64,000 bases of DNA from 2-02-FULL-47-50 sp964479045 (lineage in GTDB: Bacteria; Pseudomonadota; Gammaproteobacteria; Eutrophobiales; Eutrophobiaceae), in contig CAYZJI010000003.1 of the NCBI GenBank assembly GCA_964479045.1, forward strand, positions 124,001-188,000. The letters are read 5' to 3'. Below the pieces are notes generated by a model. The model ran no database searches. It worked only from the letters and a program-made list of their open reading frames with translations, and was not told where the DNA came from. Positions 42,030 to 50,903 of this stretch are shown piece by piece (the stretch's first letter is position 1; the number at the start of each line of letters is the position of its first letter). A program made the position numbers and the translations under genes.

Positions 42030-43154
42030 TCAACGATTGCGGGAACCACGCATTTCAGAATTGCCGCGAAATGAATCTCTTTGTGCCAATGTATTGCGGT
42101 TACTCATGGATGAGCGAGCAGACCTGGTGCTTCTGTTTTCAGAGCGTTCCGCTTTTCCGGATGCAGGGCCAGCATCATTACGTTCACGCCGATCTTCACG
42201 CTGCGCGGCGCGAGACTGAAAACGTTCAGAAGCATCGTAGTCATTTGTTGCCAGATTCCTGCCGCGATTGATTCCTGATTCCCGGCGCTCTTCCCGTTGC
42301 GTACGGGCTGCTTCGCGTTCCTGTCCATAGATGCGGCGTGATTGCCGTGGTTCTGCGCGAACAGAAGTTTCTCGTTCCTGCCCTGGTTGCCGCAAGTCTC
42401 TGCGATCCCGGTTCATGTCAGGGCGTTCAGACGTATTCTGCGGACCATTAAATGTAAATTGGCGGGTATCCTGTTCGGTTCGTCTGATGTCCGGCTGACG
42501 TGAGTCATATGGACGCTGCCGTGGCTGCTCATTATGCTGTGCCTGAAAACGTTCAGTTTCCCGTTCCCGGCGAAAACGTTCTTCGAGACGGGCGCTGGCC
42601 AACTGATTATTTACCTGACGATTTGATTCTCCATACCGGGGCTGGTCATAACGCTGGTTGTCATGACGATAGTTGTTTTTCGTGTAAGCCGGATAGTTCT
42701 GCTTGCCCTTGTAGTATTTATGCGGCTTTTGATAATAGGACTTGCGTGGCTGGTAATAGCCATAGACCTGTGTACTGGAATAGGGACGGTGATAACTGTA
42801 TCTGTAATCGTTGTAACGGTAATGATGGGCCCAATGATGGTGTCTGTGCCAATGCGGATGATAGGCATAATAAGGATAGCTATAGGGGAATATCGGCCGG
42901 TAAAATACCGACGGGTAATATATATAGGTCACCGGGTAGTAGTGTGAATATCCGTAGAAATATGGCCAGTCATAGTAGGGCCAGCTATACAAATAGGAAG
43001 GCTCATAAACATAGCGATAGGGATGGTAGTAGCCGTCATAGTTGTCAAAACTGAAATGAAATGAAAAAAAGCTGCCGGCCTGTGCCGAACCGGAGGCCAG
43101 CAATAATGAAAGGGCTGAAACCAGGCTTGCAATAAAATGTGGACGCTTGCTCAT
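42030..43154 (-). CDS. Exported Tyr/His-rich and Arg-rich low-complexity protein
   Basis: 374 residues. Signal peptide (MSKRPHFIASLVSALSLLLA, cleavage after SAQA). Mature residues ~25-150 are extraordinarily rich in tyrosine and histidine (PYYAYHPHWHRHHHWAHHYR), and residues ~160-374 are rich in Arg, Gln, Glu and Ser (QRYDQPRYGESNRQVNNQ, RNTLAQRDSFRGNSEMRGSR). No known domain seen. It may be a cell-envelope or matrix protein; aromatic/His clusters might bind metal. Function unknown. Confidence 0.75.
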   Translation of the reverse strand: MSKRPHFIASLVSALSLLLASGSAQAGSFFSFHFSFDNYDGYYHPYRYVYEPSYLYSWPYYDWPYFYGYSHYYPVTYIYYPSVFYRPIFPYSYPYYAYHPHWHRHHHWAHHYRYNDYRYSYHRPYSSTQVYGYYQPRKSYYQKPHKYYKGKQNYPAYTKNNYRHDNQRYDQPRYGESNRQVNNQLASARLEERFRRERETERFQAQHNEQPRQRPYDSRQPDIRRTEQDTRQFTFNGPQNTSERPDMNRDRRDLRQPGQERETSVRAEPRQSRRIYGQEREAARTQREERRESGINRGRNLATNDYDASERFQSRAAQREDRRERNDAGPASGKAERSENRSTRSARSSMSNRNTLAQRDSFRGNSEMRGSRNR

Positions 43155-43215
43155 CACGCGGCCCTCAAATGATTTAACATGAAACTATAGACCAGCAACC
43201 CGGATGATGGTTTCC

Positions 43216-43503
43216 ATGAGCATATCGAATCGCCTTGAAATTGTGTACTGCAGCCAGTGCCGGTTTATATTACGGGCCGGCTGGATGGCGCAGGAATTAT
43301 TAATGACCTTTGGTCAGGACCTGGGAGAGGTGGCATTGATCCCGGGCACGGGGGGGATATTTGAAATTCGTCTGAATGGCCAGGTTCTGTTCTCCAGAAA
43401 GACGGCTGGCCGGTTTCCGGAGTCAAAGGAAATCAAGCAGTTGGTGAGAGATGTCATCGATCCGGAGCGGGACTTGGGACATAGTGACAGTGGTGGTGAT
43501 TAG
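43216..43503 (+). CDS. SelT/SelW/SelH family redox-fold protein
   Basis: 95 residues from the ATG at 43216; two earlier ATGs (43204, 43207) are in frame and none has a clear ribosome-binding site. LEIVYCSQCRFILRAGWMAQ has the CxxC (cysteine in place of selenocysteine) of the Rdx family, followed by GTGGIFEIRLNGQVLFSRKT and GRFPESKEIKQLVRDVI. Thioredoxin-like fold, probably thiol redox. The stop codon lies inside a heptamer repeat array. Confidence 0.88.
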   Translation: MSISNRLEIVYCSQCRFILRAGWMAQELLMTFGQDLGEVALIPGTGGIFEIRLNGQVLFSRKTAGRFPESKEIKQLVRDVIDPERDLGHSDSGGD

Positions 43504-43559
43504 TGATTGGTAATTAGTGATTAGTGACTGGTACGGTGTCTTTATACCAATTACCAATC
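43493..43559. repeat. Heptamer repeat array with 11-bp inverted copy
   Basis: 7-base units GTGGTGA, TTAGTGA, TTGGTAA, TTAGTGA, TTAGTGA, CTGGTAC run from 43493 to 43534. GATTGGTAATT (43505-43515) is exactly complementary to AATTACCAATC (43549-43559). The stop codon of the SelT/W/H gene is within the second unit. Lies between convergent genes and may work as a terminator for both. Confidence 0.75.
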
Positions 43560-43566
43560 CCGGTTT

Positions 43567-45612
43567 TTACTCTTCCCTGACTACCCGTATACCAACGTGG
43601 TCGTATCCTGTATTGGACTTGAATTTGTCACGTTTCGCCGTGCGTATCGATTGTTGCGGACTGATAAAAGAGCCGCCACGCACTACGCGCTGGGTGCAAT
43701 CGCCACCTTCCCAGACACTGCCGTCAGCCGGTGCATCCTTGTAGGTATCATGCCAGCAATCATGCACCCATTCGGCGATATTCCCGGCTGTGTCATAAAC
43801 ACCAAACTGATTCGGATCAAAACTGCCAATCTTGGCCGGCTTGCGCGGATCAAACTGGCTGTCGCAGGTAAAACAGTGTGCTTTTCCTGTTTCCTCGTCA
43901 AAGCCCCACCAGAAGGGCGTATTCTTGCCGCCGGAAGCGGCATATTCCCATTCGGATTCGCTGGCCAGACGGTATTTCTTGCCGGTCTCATCCGACAGCC
44001 ATTTGGCATAGCTATAGGCATCATCCCAACTCACGAAGATCACCGGTGAAGTATCACGATCCATATACAGGTTATCAGGCAGTTTCTTGCCGGCAGCCTT
44101 GGCAAATTTATCGTACTGGGTGAAAGTGATTTCATATTTACTGATAGCAAATTTTTTCAGCTTTACAGCATGTTCAGGACGCTCATCAGCATTCGTGGAT
44201 GAGCCGGGGCTCCCCATTTCAAACGAGCCTGCTGTTATCCAGACCATCTCAGGGCCATTACCTCCGCTCTTCAGGGGATCAGTAAAGGCCCCGGTTGAGG
44301 TGGCGGCAGGTGCTGGTGCGGCTTCTGCGGGAGGTTTCTCTGCTACAGGGGGTTCTGCTTCAGGCTCAGCCGGAGCTTCTTCAGCAACTTCGGCTTCTTC
44401 GCCGGCAGGGGTTTCTTCCGGTTCTGTTACTTCAGTTTCTTCAGGCGCAGTCTCTTCGGCAACCGGTGTTTCTTCATCTGTAACAGCTTCTGTTGTTTCT
44501 TCCTCAACGGCCGGTGCAGGCGCTTTGCTTTTGCCCATCATGAAATAGCCACCTACACCAATCGCAACAAGCACGGCAGCGGCAATACCGATGATTAATC
44601 CCGTCTTGCTGGATTCTGCAGGTTCGTCGTAACTTGCGGCGGGTCCTGGTGTTACTGATGGAGCAGGTTGTTGCGGCGGAGCTGCGGGCGCAGGTGCAGG
44701 TGTGGGCGCCGCCGGTGTGGGTGCCGCTGGTTTTTGCGCCGCTTCAGCTGACAAATCTGCTGTGGCATCAAGATTAACTTTCCTCGCCGCACCACGATCC
44801 GTAATATCTTCGTCGTCTCTTTCTGCTTCTGCAGCTTTTGCGGCCGCAGCAGCTGCCTTGGCCTGCTTGTCGACGATATTGATAACAATAACAGTAGTAT
44901 TGTCCTGTTTCGGCGCTTCAGCTTCATCAACGGCATTCAGCAGCGCATCTACACATTCTTTGGGACTTTCCGCCCATTCAGAGTACTGGATGATCTTGCC
45001 GTCACTGAGTGTGTCTATGCCGTCACTGCAAAGCAGTATTTTGTCACCAGGTTGCAGTTGTAAAGGTGAAGAAGGGCAGTCTATATCTGCCACTTCCGCA
45101 CCAGTGATGGCACTCATCAGCATATTGCGGGCGAGTCCGGGTTCCGGTTCCACCGGCGTACCGGCCTTGGCCATGGCGTCCAGAAAACCGCCATAACTGT
45201 GGTCTGCATTCAGCTTGCTGAGTTCACGATTACGCAAGAGATACAGATGGCTGTCACCCACACTGGCCCACCAGATATTGGTGCCCTGCAATAAGGCCGC
45301 AACCATGGTGCAACCCATGCCATCCAGTGCAGGGGTTTCCTTGATGGTCTCGGCAATGGAATGATTGGCCTTGAGGACGGCGCCGTTCAGGACTTCGGAA
45401 ATGAATTCGGACGGGAAATTTGTGGTGACGTGCTTGTTGAATGCCTGCACGGCCATGTTGCTGGCAACATTACCTGCGGCGTGCCCGCCCATACCATCGG
45501 CGACTACCACCAGTGATGAGTTGTCACCAAGGTGGCTGATAAGGAAGGCATCTTCCTGATAGTCACGTGCTCCGTCGATCTGGGCACCGGCAATTTCAAA
45601 AGTCAGGGCCAT
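43567..45612 (-). CDS. PP2C-type protein phosphatase fused via membrane helix to formylglycine-generating-enzyme-like domain
   Basis: 681 residues. Residues 1-250: PP2C phosphatase with metal-site motifs RDYQEDAF, VADGMGGHAAGN, CSDGIDTLSDG and QDNTTVIVI. Residues ~250-335: Ala/Pro-rich linker. Residues 338-360: one membrane helix (GLIIGIAAAVLVAIGVGGYF). Residues 361-440: Glu/Pro-rich spacer. Residues ~455-681: FGE-sulfatase (SUMF1) domain with MVWITAGSFEMGSPG, EWEYAASGG, NIAEWVHDCW and RVVRGGSF. So the phosphatase faces the cytoplasm and the FGE-like part the periplasm. True FGE activity cannot be judged; many such domains only bind ligands. May oppose the REC-kinase at 2738. Confidence 0.9.
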   Translation of the reverse strand: MALTFEIAGAQIDGARDYQEDAFLISHLGDNSSLVVVADGMGGHAAGNVASNMAVQAFNKHVTTNFPSEFISEVLNGAVLKANHSIAETIKETPALDGMGCTMVAALLQGTNIWWASVGDSHLYLLRNRELSKLNADHSYGGFLDAMAKAGTPVEPEPGLARNMLMSAITGAEVADIDCPSSPLQLQPGDKILLCSDGIDTLSDGKIIQYSEWAESPKECVDALLNAVDEAEAPKQDNTTVIVINIVDKQAKAAAAAAKAAEAERDDEDITDRGAARKVNLDATADLSAEAAQKPAAPTPAAPTPAPAPAAPPQQPAPSVTPGPAASYDEPAESSKTGLIIGIAAAVLVAIGVGGYFMMGKSKAPAPAVEEETTEAVTDEETPVAEETAPEETEVTEPEETPAGEEAEVAEEAPAEPEAEPPVAEKPPAEAAPAPAATSTGAFTDPLKSGGNGPEMVWITAGSFEMGSPGSSTNADERPEHAVKLKKFAISKYEITFTQYDKFAKAAGKKLPDNLYMDRDTSPVIFVSWDDAYSYAKWLSDETGKKYRLASESEWEYAASGGKNTPFWWGFDEETGKAHCFTCDSQFDPRKPAKIGSFDPNQFGVYDTAGNIAEWVHDCWHDTYKDAPADGSVWEGGDCTQRVVRGGSFISPQQSIRTAKRDKFKSNTGYDHVGIRVVREE

Positions 45613-45800
45613 TATTTCTAATTATTTCACCGGGTTATTGAAGTAAAATGATCGGTATAACAATATCGATCCGATGTATCCTCAGACTTTACTTAAAGAT
45701 ACTACATCCCCTAGGCGGCTTGTAAAGTTATCCTACCAGTCTCCGTATGTTTTACAAAATAAATTGTTGATTATGAGATAAAAATCATATTTCAAAAACC
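45613..45800. other. Short intergenic region before hrpA
   Basis: 188 AT-rich bases between divergent genes; no repeat and no clear promoter motif found by eye. Confidence 0.4.
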
Positions 45801-48800
45801 ATGTCAGAGTTCACAAATCGCTACCGTCAGGAGCTTGCCAACTGTCTACCCCATGAGCGGAGGAGGTTACTGCGGAAACTCGAAAAAATGGATGGCAACA
45901 ATCCGGTGGAAATTACCGCAATCGAAGCCGAGATCCGGCAGGCTGTTCTGCGCCGGACACAAAGAGCAGCTTCCGTGCCCGTTATCCATTTCACCATGGA
46001 TCTGCCCATTCATCACCGGCTGGACGACATTCGTCAGGCGATGGAAAAACATCAGGTCGTGGTGATCTGCGGCGAAACCGGCTCCGGTAAAACCACGCAA
46101 TTACCCAAGCTCTGTCTCAGTATGGGTCGCGGGATAGACGGCCAGATAGGCCATACCCAGCCACGGCGGATCGCCGCACGTACGGTGGCTACGCGCATCG
46201 CTGAAGAACTTGCTACGCCGTTGGGCAGTGCCGTTGGTTTCAAGATCCGGCATACCGATGTCACTTCGGACAATACCTATATTAAATTAATGACCGATGG
46301 CATCTTGCTGGCCGAATTGCAGCAGGACCGCAAACTGCTGCGTTACGATACCCTGATCATCGATGAAGCCCATGAACGCAGCCTGAATATCGATTTCATC
46401 CTCGGCTACCTGAAACAACTGTTGCCACAGCGGCCGGATCTTAAAGTAATCATCACGTCCGCGACCATTGATGTGCAGCGGTTTTCAGAACACTTCAATA
46501 ACGCACCGGTGATCGAGGTTTCCGGACGCATGTATCCGGTGGAAGTGCGTTACCGTCCGGTGGAGTATGAACATGAAGATGAGCGTGATGATGAAGCTGA
46601 ACAACGCGCCATCCTCAATGCAGTCCGCGAACTTTCTCAACTTGGTCATGGCGACATCCTGATTTTTCTCGAAGGCGAACGGGAAATTCATGAAACCACG
46701 CGTTTCCTGGAAAAGCAGAAGTTGCCCGATACCGATGTCCTGCCGTTGTATGCACGGTTGAGCAGTGCGCGGCAGGCAAAAATATTCCAGCCGCACCGTC
46801 GCCGCCATATTGTGCTGGCCACTAACGTTGCAGAAACATCATTAACCATACCCGGCATCCGCTACGTGATTGATGGTGGTTATGCGCGCATCAGCCGTTA
46901 TAGCCGCCGCGCCAAGGTGCAGCAATTGCCGGTTGAAAAAATTTCGCGTGCGGCAGCCGAACAACGTAAGGGCCGGTGTGGACGTGTCGCCGAAGGCACC
47001 TGCATTCGTTTGTACTCAGAAGACGATTACACCACGCGCCCGGAATTTATGGATCCGGAAATCGTGCGCACCAATCTCGCGGCGGTTATCCTGCAGATGA
47101 AAGCGCTGCATTTCAGTGACATTCATGAATTTCCGTTTATTGATCCGCCCGATCCGCGTTATATCAACGATGGCCTGCGTTTGTTGAATGAACTCGGTGC
47201 ACTTAATGAAGCTGATGATCTGACACGCATTGGTAAACGTCTGGCAAGGTTGCCACTCGATCCGCGGCTCGGCCGCATATTACTGGCCGCGCATGAACTT
47301 GGGTGTGTCAGTGAAGCCGTGATTATCGTCAGTGCGTTGAGTGCGCAGGACCCGCGCGAACGGCCACTGGATGCACAACAACAGGCGGATGAGGCACACG
47401 CCCGTTTCAGTGATGAACGTTCTGATTTTATAGCATTGCTGAATATCTGGACGTTCTACCATGAGCAGGCAAAAAAACTGTCGCAGAACCAGTTGCGCAA
47501 ACTGTGCCAGCAGAATTTTCTGTCCTATGTGCGCATACGGGAGTGGCGCGAAATTCACAAGCAACTGGTACAGATGCTGGCCGCAATGGACATTCACCTT
47601 AATTCTGCACCTGTGGATTACGATACACTGCATCGCGCATTGTTGCCGGGACTCCTCAGCCATATCGCCATGAAATCGGATGAGCGCGAATACACTGGCG
47701 CACGCGGGATCAAGCTGCATATCTTCCCTGGCTCCAGCCAGTTTGCAAAACTTCCGAAGTGGATCGTTGCGGCGGAACTCGCGGAAACCTCAAAACTCTA
47801 TGCACGCACGGTGGCCGCCATACAACCTGACTGGCTGATCCGGCCGGCAGCCCATCTTCTGCAACACGAGTATTCATTGCCATACTGGGACAGCAAATCA
47901 CAGCAGGTGCTTGGGTATGAAAAGATTTCACTGTTTGGTCTGGTGCTGGCCGCCAATCAGAAGATCAACTACGGCAAGGTCAATCCCAAAGAAGCAAGAA
48001 GCATTTTTATCCGGCATGCACTGGTTGAAAACAGTCTGCATACGCGTGCAGGTTTTCTGCAACACAATCAGGCCATCATCGACGGAATCAAACAACTGGA
48101 ACATAAATCACGTCGCCATGATATTTATAACGAACAGGCACTGGCGGATTTTTATGATCAACACCTGCCGGCCGATGTGTATAACGGCCCCTTGTTTGAA
48201 AAGTGGTACGGCACGGTGGTAAAAACGAATTCTGAATTGTTGTATGTCAAACGCGATGACATCATTTATCACGATGCGGAACATATCACGCCGGAAATGT
48301 ACCCGGACACTCTGGAAATCAATCGTAATCGTCTGCCGCTCAATTACCAGTTTCTGCCGGGACAGGCAGAGGATGGGGTCAATATTGATGTCCCGGTGTT
48401 TCTGCTGAACCAGATCACGCCCCATCATCTGGACCGGCTGGTGCCGGGACTGCTGGAAGAAAAAGTCACCTTGATGTTGCGATCTTTGCCCAAAACCATA
48501 CGGCGTAATCTGGTTCCGGTACCGGATACCGCAAAGGAATGTGTTGAACATTTACGCGAAAAAGGTGGCGTACTTACTGAAGCACTGGCGGACTATCTGT
48601 TTCGCAGCCGGGGTGTGAGGATTAATGAAAATGATTGGCAAGTCACCAACATGCCGGATCATCTGGCATTTAATCTTCGGGTAGTCGATGAAAATAACAA
48701 GCTGCTGGCACAGGGCCGCGATCTTTCAGCGTTACAGGAACAGTTTGCACATCAGTCACAAGCGAAGTTCGCCGTCATTTCCTCTGCAGCCCTGGATCGT

Positions 48801-49700
48801 GATGGCATTACCCGCTGGGACTTTGGCGATTTGCCGGAAAAAATCCGGATCGAAATCAATCAAATGCCGGTGACAGCATGGCCTGCACTGGTGGATCAGG
48901 GCAATTCAGTGTCCTTGCGTTCCTTTGATACCGCTGCACGTGCTGCAGACAGTATGCGTAACGGGTTGCGCCGTCTGTTCATGCTGGAACTTCAGCAGGA
49001 ATTCAAATATCTGCATAAAAACCTGCCGAAGGCAAAAGATATTACGTTCGCTTATACCGGGCTGGGCCATGGCGAAGAAATCAAAAATGATTTGATCAAT
49101 TTGATTGCTGATGCAGTCTTTATCAACGATCAGGCGGCGATCAGAACACAAACAGCTTTTGAACAACGCAAGCAGGCTGGTGCAGCAAAATTGCTGACTG
49201 AGGCCAATCGATTGTGTGAACTGGTGGCCGGCATTCTCCAGCGGCATCAGAGATTGCAGGCCCGATTGTCTGATCTCGAAGGTAATATACCCGATGGTTC
49301 GGGGCAGGATATTCATAATCAACTTTCTGATTTGATCTATCCCGGTTTTCTGCATCAGGTGGATGCAGCACAATTGCAACATTATTCGCGTTATCTGGAA
49401 GCGGTTGATCGGCGCCTGAGTAAACTCGGATATGCACCGGACAAGGACAGGACACAACTCAACAAGTTGAAGCCGTTTCAGGATGCCTGGCATTTGCTGG
49501 CGCATACCTACAAAATCCGGAGTGACCGGGATGCTGAACTGGATGAATTCCATTTCATGCTGGAAGAATATCGGGTATCGCTGTTTGCCCAGGAACTGGG
49601 CACCGCCATTACCGTTTCGCCGGAGCGGTTGCAGAAACGTCTGGATAAAATACGTCAGCTTCCTGCCGCCAAAGGCACCAGGGTTAAATCAGACAACTGA
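45801..49700 (+). CDS. hrpA: ATP-dependent RNA helicase HrpA
   Basis: 1299 residues, the same size as E. coli HrpA. Helicase motifs: ICGETGSGKTTQLPKLC (I), TQPRRIAARTVA (Ia), IIDEAHERSLN (II, DEAH), ITSATIDVQRFSEHF (III), TNVAETSLTIPGI (V) and RKGRCGRVAEG (VI). The large C-terminal DUF3418 region follows. HrpA resolves stalled ribosomes and processes some mRNAs. Single-gene transcript, no visible ribosome-binding site of note. Confidence 0.97.
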   Translation: MSEFTNRYRQELANCLPHERRRLLRKLEKMDGNNPVEITAIEAEIRQAVLRRTQRAASVPVIHFTMDLPIHHRLDDIRQAMEKHQVVVICGETGSGKTTQLPKLCLSMGRGIDGQIGHTQPRRIAARTVATRIAEELATPLGSAVGFKIRHTDVTSDNTYIKLMTDGILLAELQQDRKLLRYDTLIIDEAHERSLNIDFILGYLKQLLPQRPDLKVIITSATIDVQRFSEHFNNAPVIEVSGRMYPVEVRYRPVEYEHEDERDDEAEQRAILNAVRELSQLGHGDILIFLEGEREIHETTRFLEKQKLPDTDVLPLYARLSSARQAKIFQPHRRRHIVLATNVAETSLTIPGIRYVIDGGYARISRYSRRAKVQQLPVEKISRAAAEQRKGRCGRVAEGTCIRLYSEDDYTTRPEFMDPEIVRTNLAAVILQMKALHFSDIHEFPFIDPPDPRYINDGLRLLNELGALNEADDLTRIGKRLARLPLDPRLGRILLAAHELGCVSEAVIIVSALSAQDPRERPLDAQQQADEAHARFSDERSDFIALLNIWTFYHEQAKKLSQNQLRKLCQQNFLSYVRIREWREIHKQLVQMLAAMDIHLNSAPVDYDTLHRALLPGLLSHIAMKSDEREYTGARGIKLHIFPGSSQFAKLPKWIVAAELAETSKLYARTVAAIQPDWLIRPAAHLLQHEYSLPYWDSKSQQVLGYEKISLFGLVLAANQKINYGKVNPKEARSIFIRHALVENSLHTRAGFLQHNQAIIDGIKQLEHKSRRHDIYNEQALADFYDQHLPADVYNGPLFEKWYGTVVKTNSELLYVKRDDIIYHDAEHITPEMYPDTLEINRNRLPLNYQFLPGQAEDGVNIDVPVFLLNQITPHHLDRLVPGLLEEKVTLMLRSLPKTIRRNLVPVPDTAKECVEHLREKGGVLTEALADYLFRSRGVRINENDWQVTNMPDHLAFNLRVVDENNKLLAQGRDLSALQEQFAHQSQAKFAVISSAALDRDGITRWDFGDLPEKIRIEINQMPVTAWPALVDQGNSVSLRSFDTAARAADSMRNGLRRLFMLELQQEFKYLHKNLPKAKDITFAYTGLGHGEEIKNDLINLIADAVFINDQAAIRTQTAFEQRKQAGAAKLLTEANRLCELVAGILQRHQRLQARLSDLEGNIPDGSGQDIHNQLSDLIYPGFLHQVDAAQLQHYSRYLEAVDRRLSKLGYAPDKDRTQLNKLKPFQDAWHLLAHTYKIRSDRDAELDEFHFMLEEYRVSLFAQELGTAITVSPERLQKRLDKIRQLPAAKGTRVKSDN

Positions 49701-49792
49701 AATGTATCCGGGATGGTGCGTGCTGTATTATAGTGATTTGACTGAATGAATTAATTTGCCGGACAAGGCAAAACCGGGGAATATTGAAGTCT

Positions 49793-50281
49793 ATGCGCAA
49801 GGTCTATATCACTATTGGCGTTCTGACTGTCATCGCAATTTCGTTTGTTGCCGGTGACTATTTCCGGTTGTTCGGCATTACCAAAACCGCACGTCTGGAT
49901 CATATCCAGGTTAATTTCAAAACCGTGGATGAGGAAACCGGTGCACCGGTGGTAGATGTTCATGCACGTTGTTTTCAGAAAATGAACCGCAATGCCTGTA
50001 GTGAAGTGGACAGCGGAAGGGCCGGATACACGTCACTCAAGATCCCCGTACACAGAATCATCACCCGTTCACATTTATTTGAACAAAATGTGGAGATGGT
50101 GGAGACCGCCGATCCCAAGCTGCACATCATGTTTATTCATTATGATTATGCCAATCCGGTGGAAACGTTCATGACGGCTGATCTGCCGGAAATGGAAGGC
50201 AAGGAATTCAGGATCACCATGCCGAAAAAACTGCAGCAGCCCGGTTCTGATCCTCAAGTGGAAACGGCAGAGCAGGGATGA
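49793..50281 (+). CDS. Membrane-anchored protein of unknown function
   Basis: 162 residues from ATG 49793 (a TTG at 49784 is in frame). One N-terminal helix (about 4-20, ITIGVLTVIAISFVAGDYF) anchors a periplasmic domain with beta-strand pattern (LDHIQVNFKTVDEETGAPVV), two cysteines (HARCFQKMNRNACSEVDSG) and a final part LPEMEGKEFRITMPKKL. The family is not recognised. It overlaps the next gene by four bases (ATGA), so the two products probably act together. Confidence 0.75.
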   Translation: MRKVYITIGVLTVIAISFVAGDYFRLFGITKTARLDHIQVNFKTVDEETGAPVVDVHARCFQKMNRNACSEVDSGRAGYTSLKIPVHRIITRSHLFEQNVEMVETADPKLHIMFIHYDYANPVETFMTADLPEMEGKEFRITMPKKLQQPGSDPQVETAEQG

Positions 50282-50901
50282 GTGACGCGCTGAATTATCT
50301 GTTGAAGGTCCGCCCCGAGGCCATGACGGCCTATTTTGATTTCATCAAAAAATCCGGCAGTCACCTTGATAAAAAAACCCGTGCGCTGATTTCAGTCATC
50401 ACCAAGGTCGATAACCAGACCGAAGCCGGCTTCAAACAATATCTTTCTCGTGCCTTACAGGCGGGAGCCACTGCGGATGAAGTCATAGACGCCTTGTTTG
50501 CAGCATTCCCGATACTGGGTCTGAGCAAAATCATCTGGGCGATGGATATTATTTTGAGTCTGGACATTCCCGAATTCCGCCCGGAAAACCTGGGACACAA
50601 GATGGAATGGCATGTACTTGGCCCTCTCAATGGAATCAAATCCGGAGTGACACGTACCGTCTGTGATGGCAGAGAAATATTTATTTACCGGCAGGGTGAT
50701 GAGATTAAAGTGTATGACAGCCACTGCCCGCATCAGGTCACGAACATTCCGGAACTGGGACTGTCCGGCAACACACTCACCTGCCCGAAACACCAATGGA
50801 AATTTGATATTACGACCGGCAACTGTATCGAAAACGGCGACCGACCATTAAAACAGTATGAAAGCTGGATAGTTGACGGATTGGTTGAAGTTAGTTGGTA
50901 A
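50278..50901 (+). CDS. Carboxymuconolactone decarboxylase-like domain fused to Rieske [2Fe-2S] domain
   Basis: 207 residues. Residues 1-95 have the helical AhpD/CMD fold (DKKTRALISVITKVDNQTEA, QYLSRALQAGATADEVIDAL) but lack the CxxC of AhpD-type peroxidases. Residues ~108-207 are a Rieske ferredoxin with ligands C150/H152 (SHCPHQ) and C169/H172 (LTCPKHQWKFD). The compact form resembles the ferredoxin components of dioxygenases. Coupled to the membrane protein upstream. The fusion suggests electron delivery tied to a CMD-type scaffold; function not known. Confidence 0.85.
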   Translation: MSDALNYLLKVRPEAMTAYFDFIKKSGSHLDKKTRALISVITKVDNQTEAGFKQYLSRALQAGATADEVIDALFAAFPILGLSKIIWAMDIILSLDIPEFRPENLGHKMEWHVLGPLNGIKSGVTRTVCDGREIFIYRQGDEIKVYDSHCPHQVTNIPELGLSGNTLTCPKHQWKFDITTGNCIENGDRPLKQYESWIVDGLVEVSW

Positions 50902-50903
50902 AG

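Noticed and set aside
48906..49553. 215-codon open frame on the minus strand
   Set aside because: Fully opposite hrpA, whose helicase and C-terminal regions are well conserved; no family features in the reverse frame.
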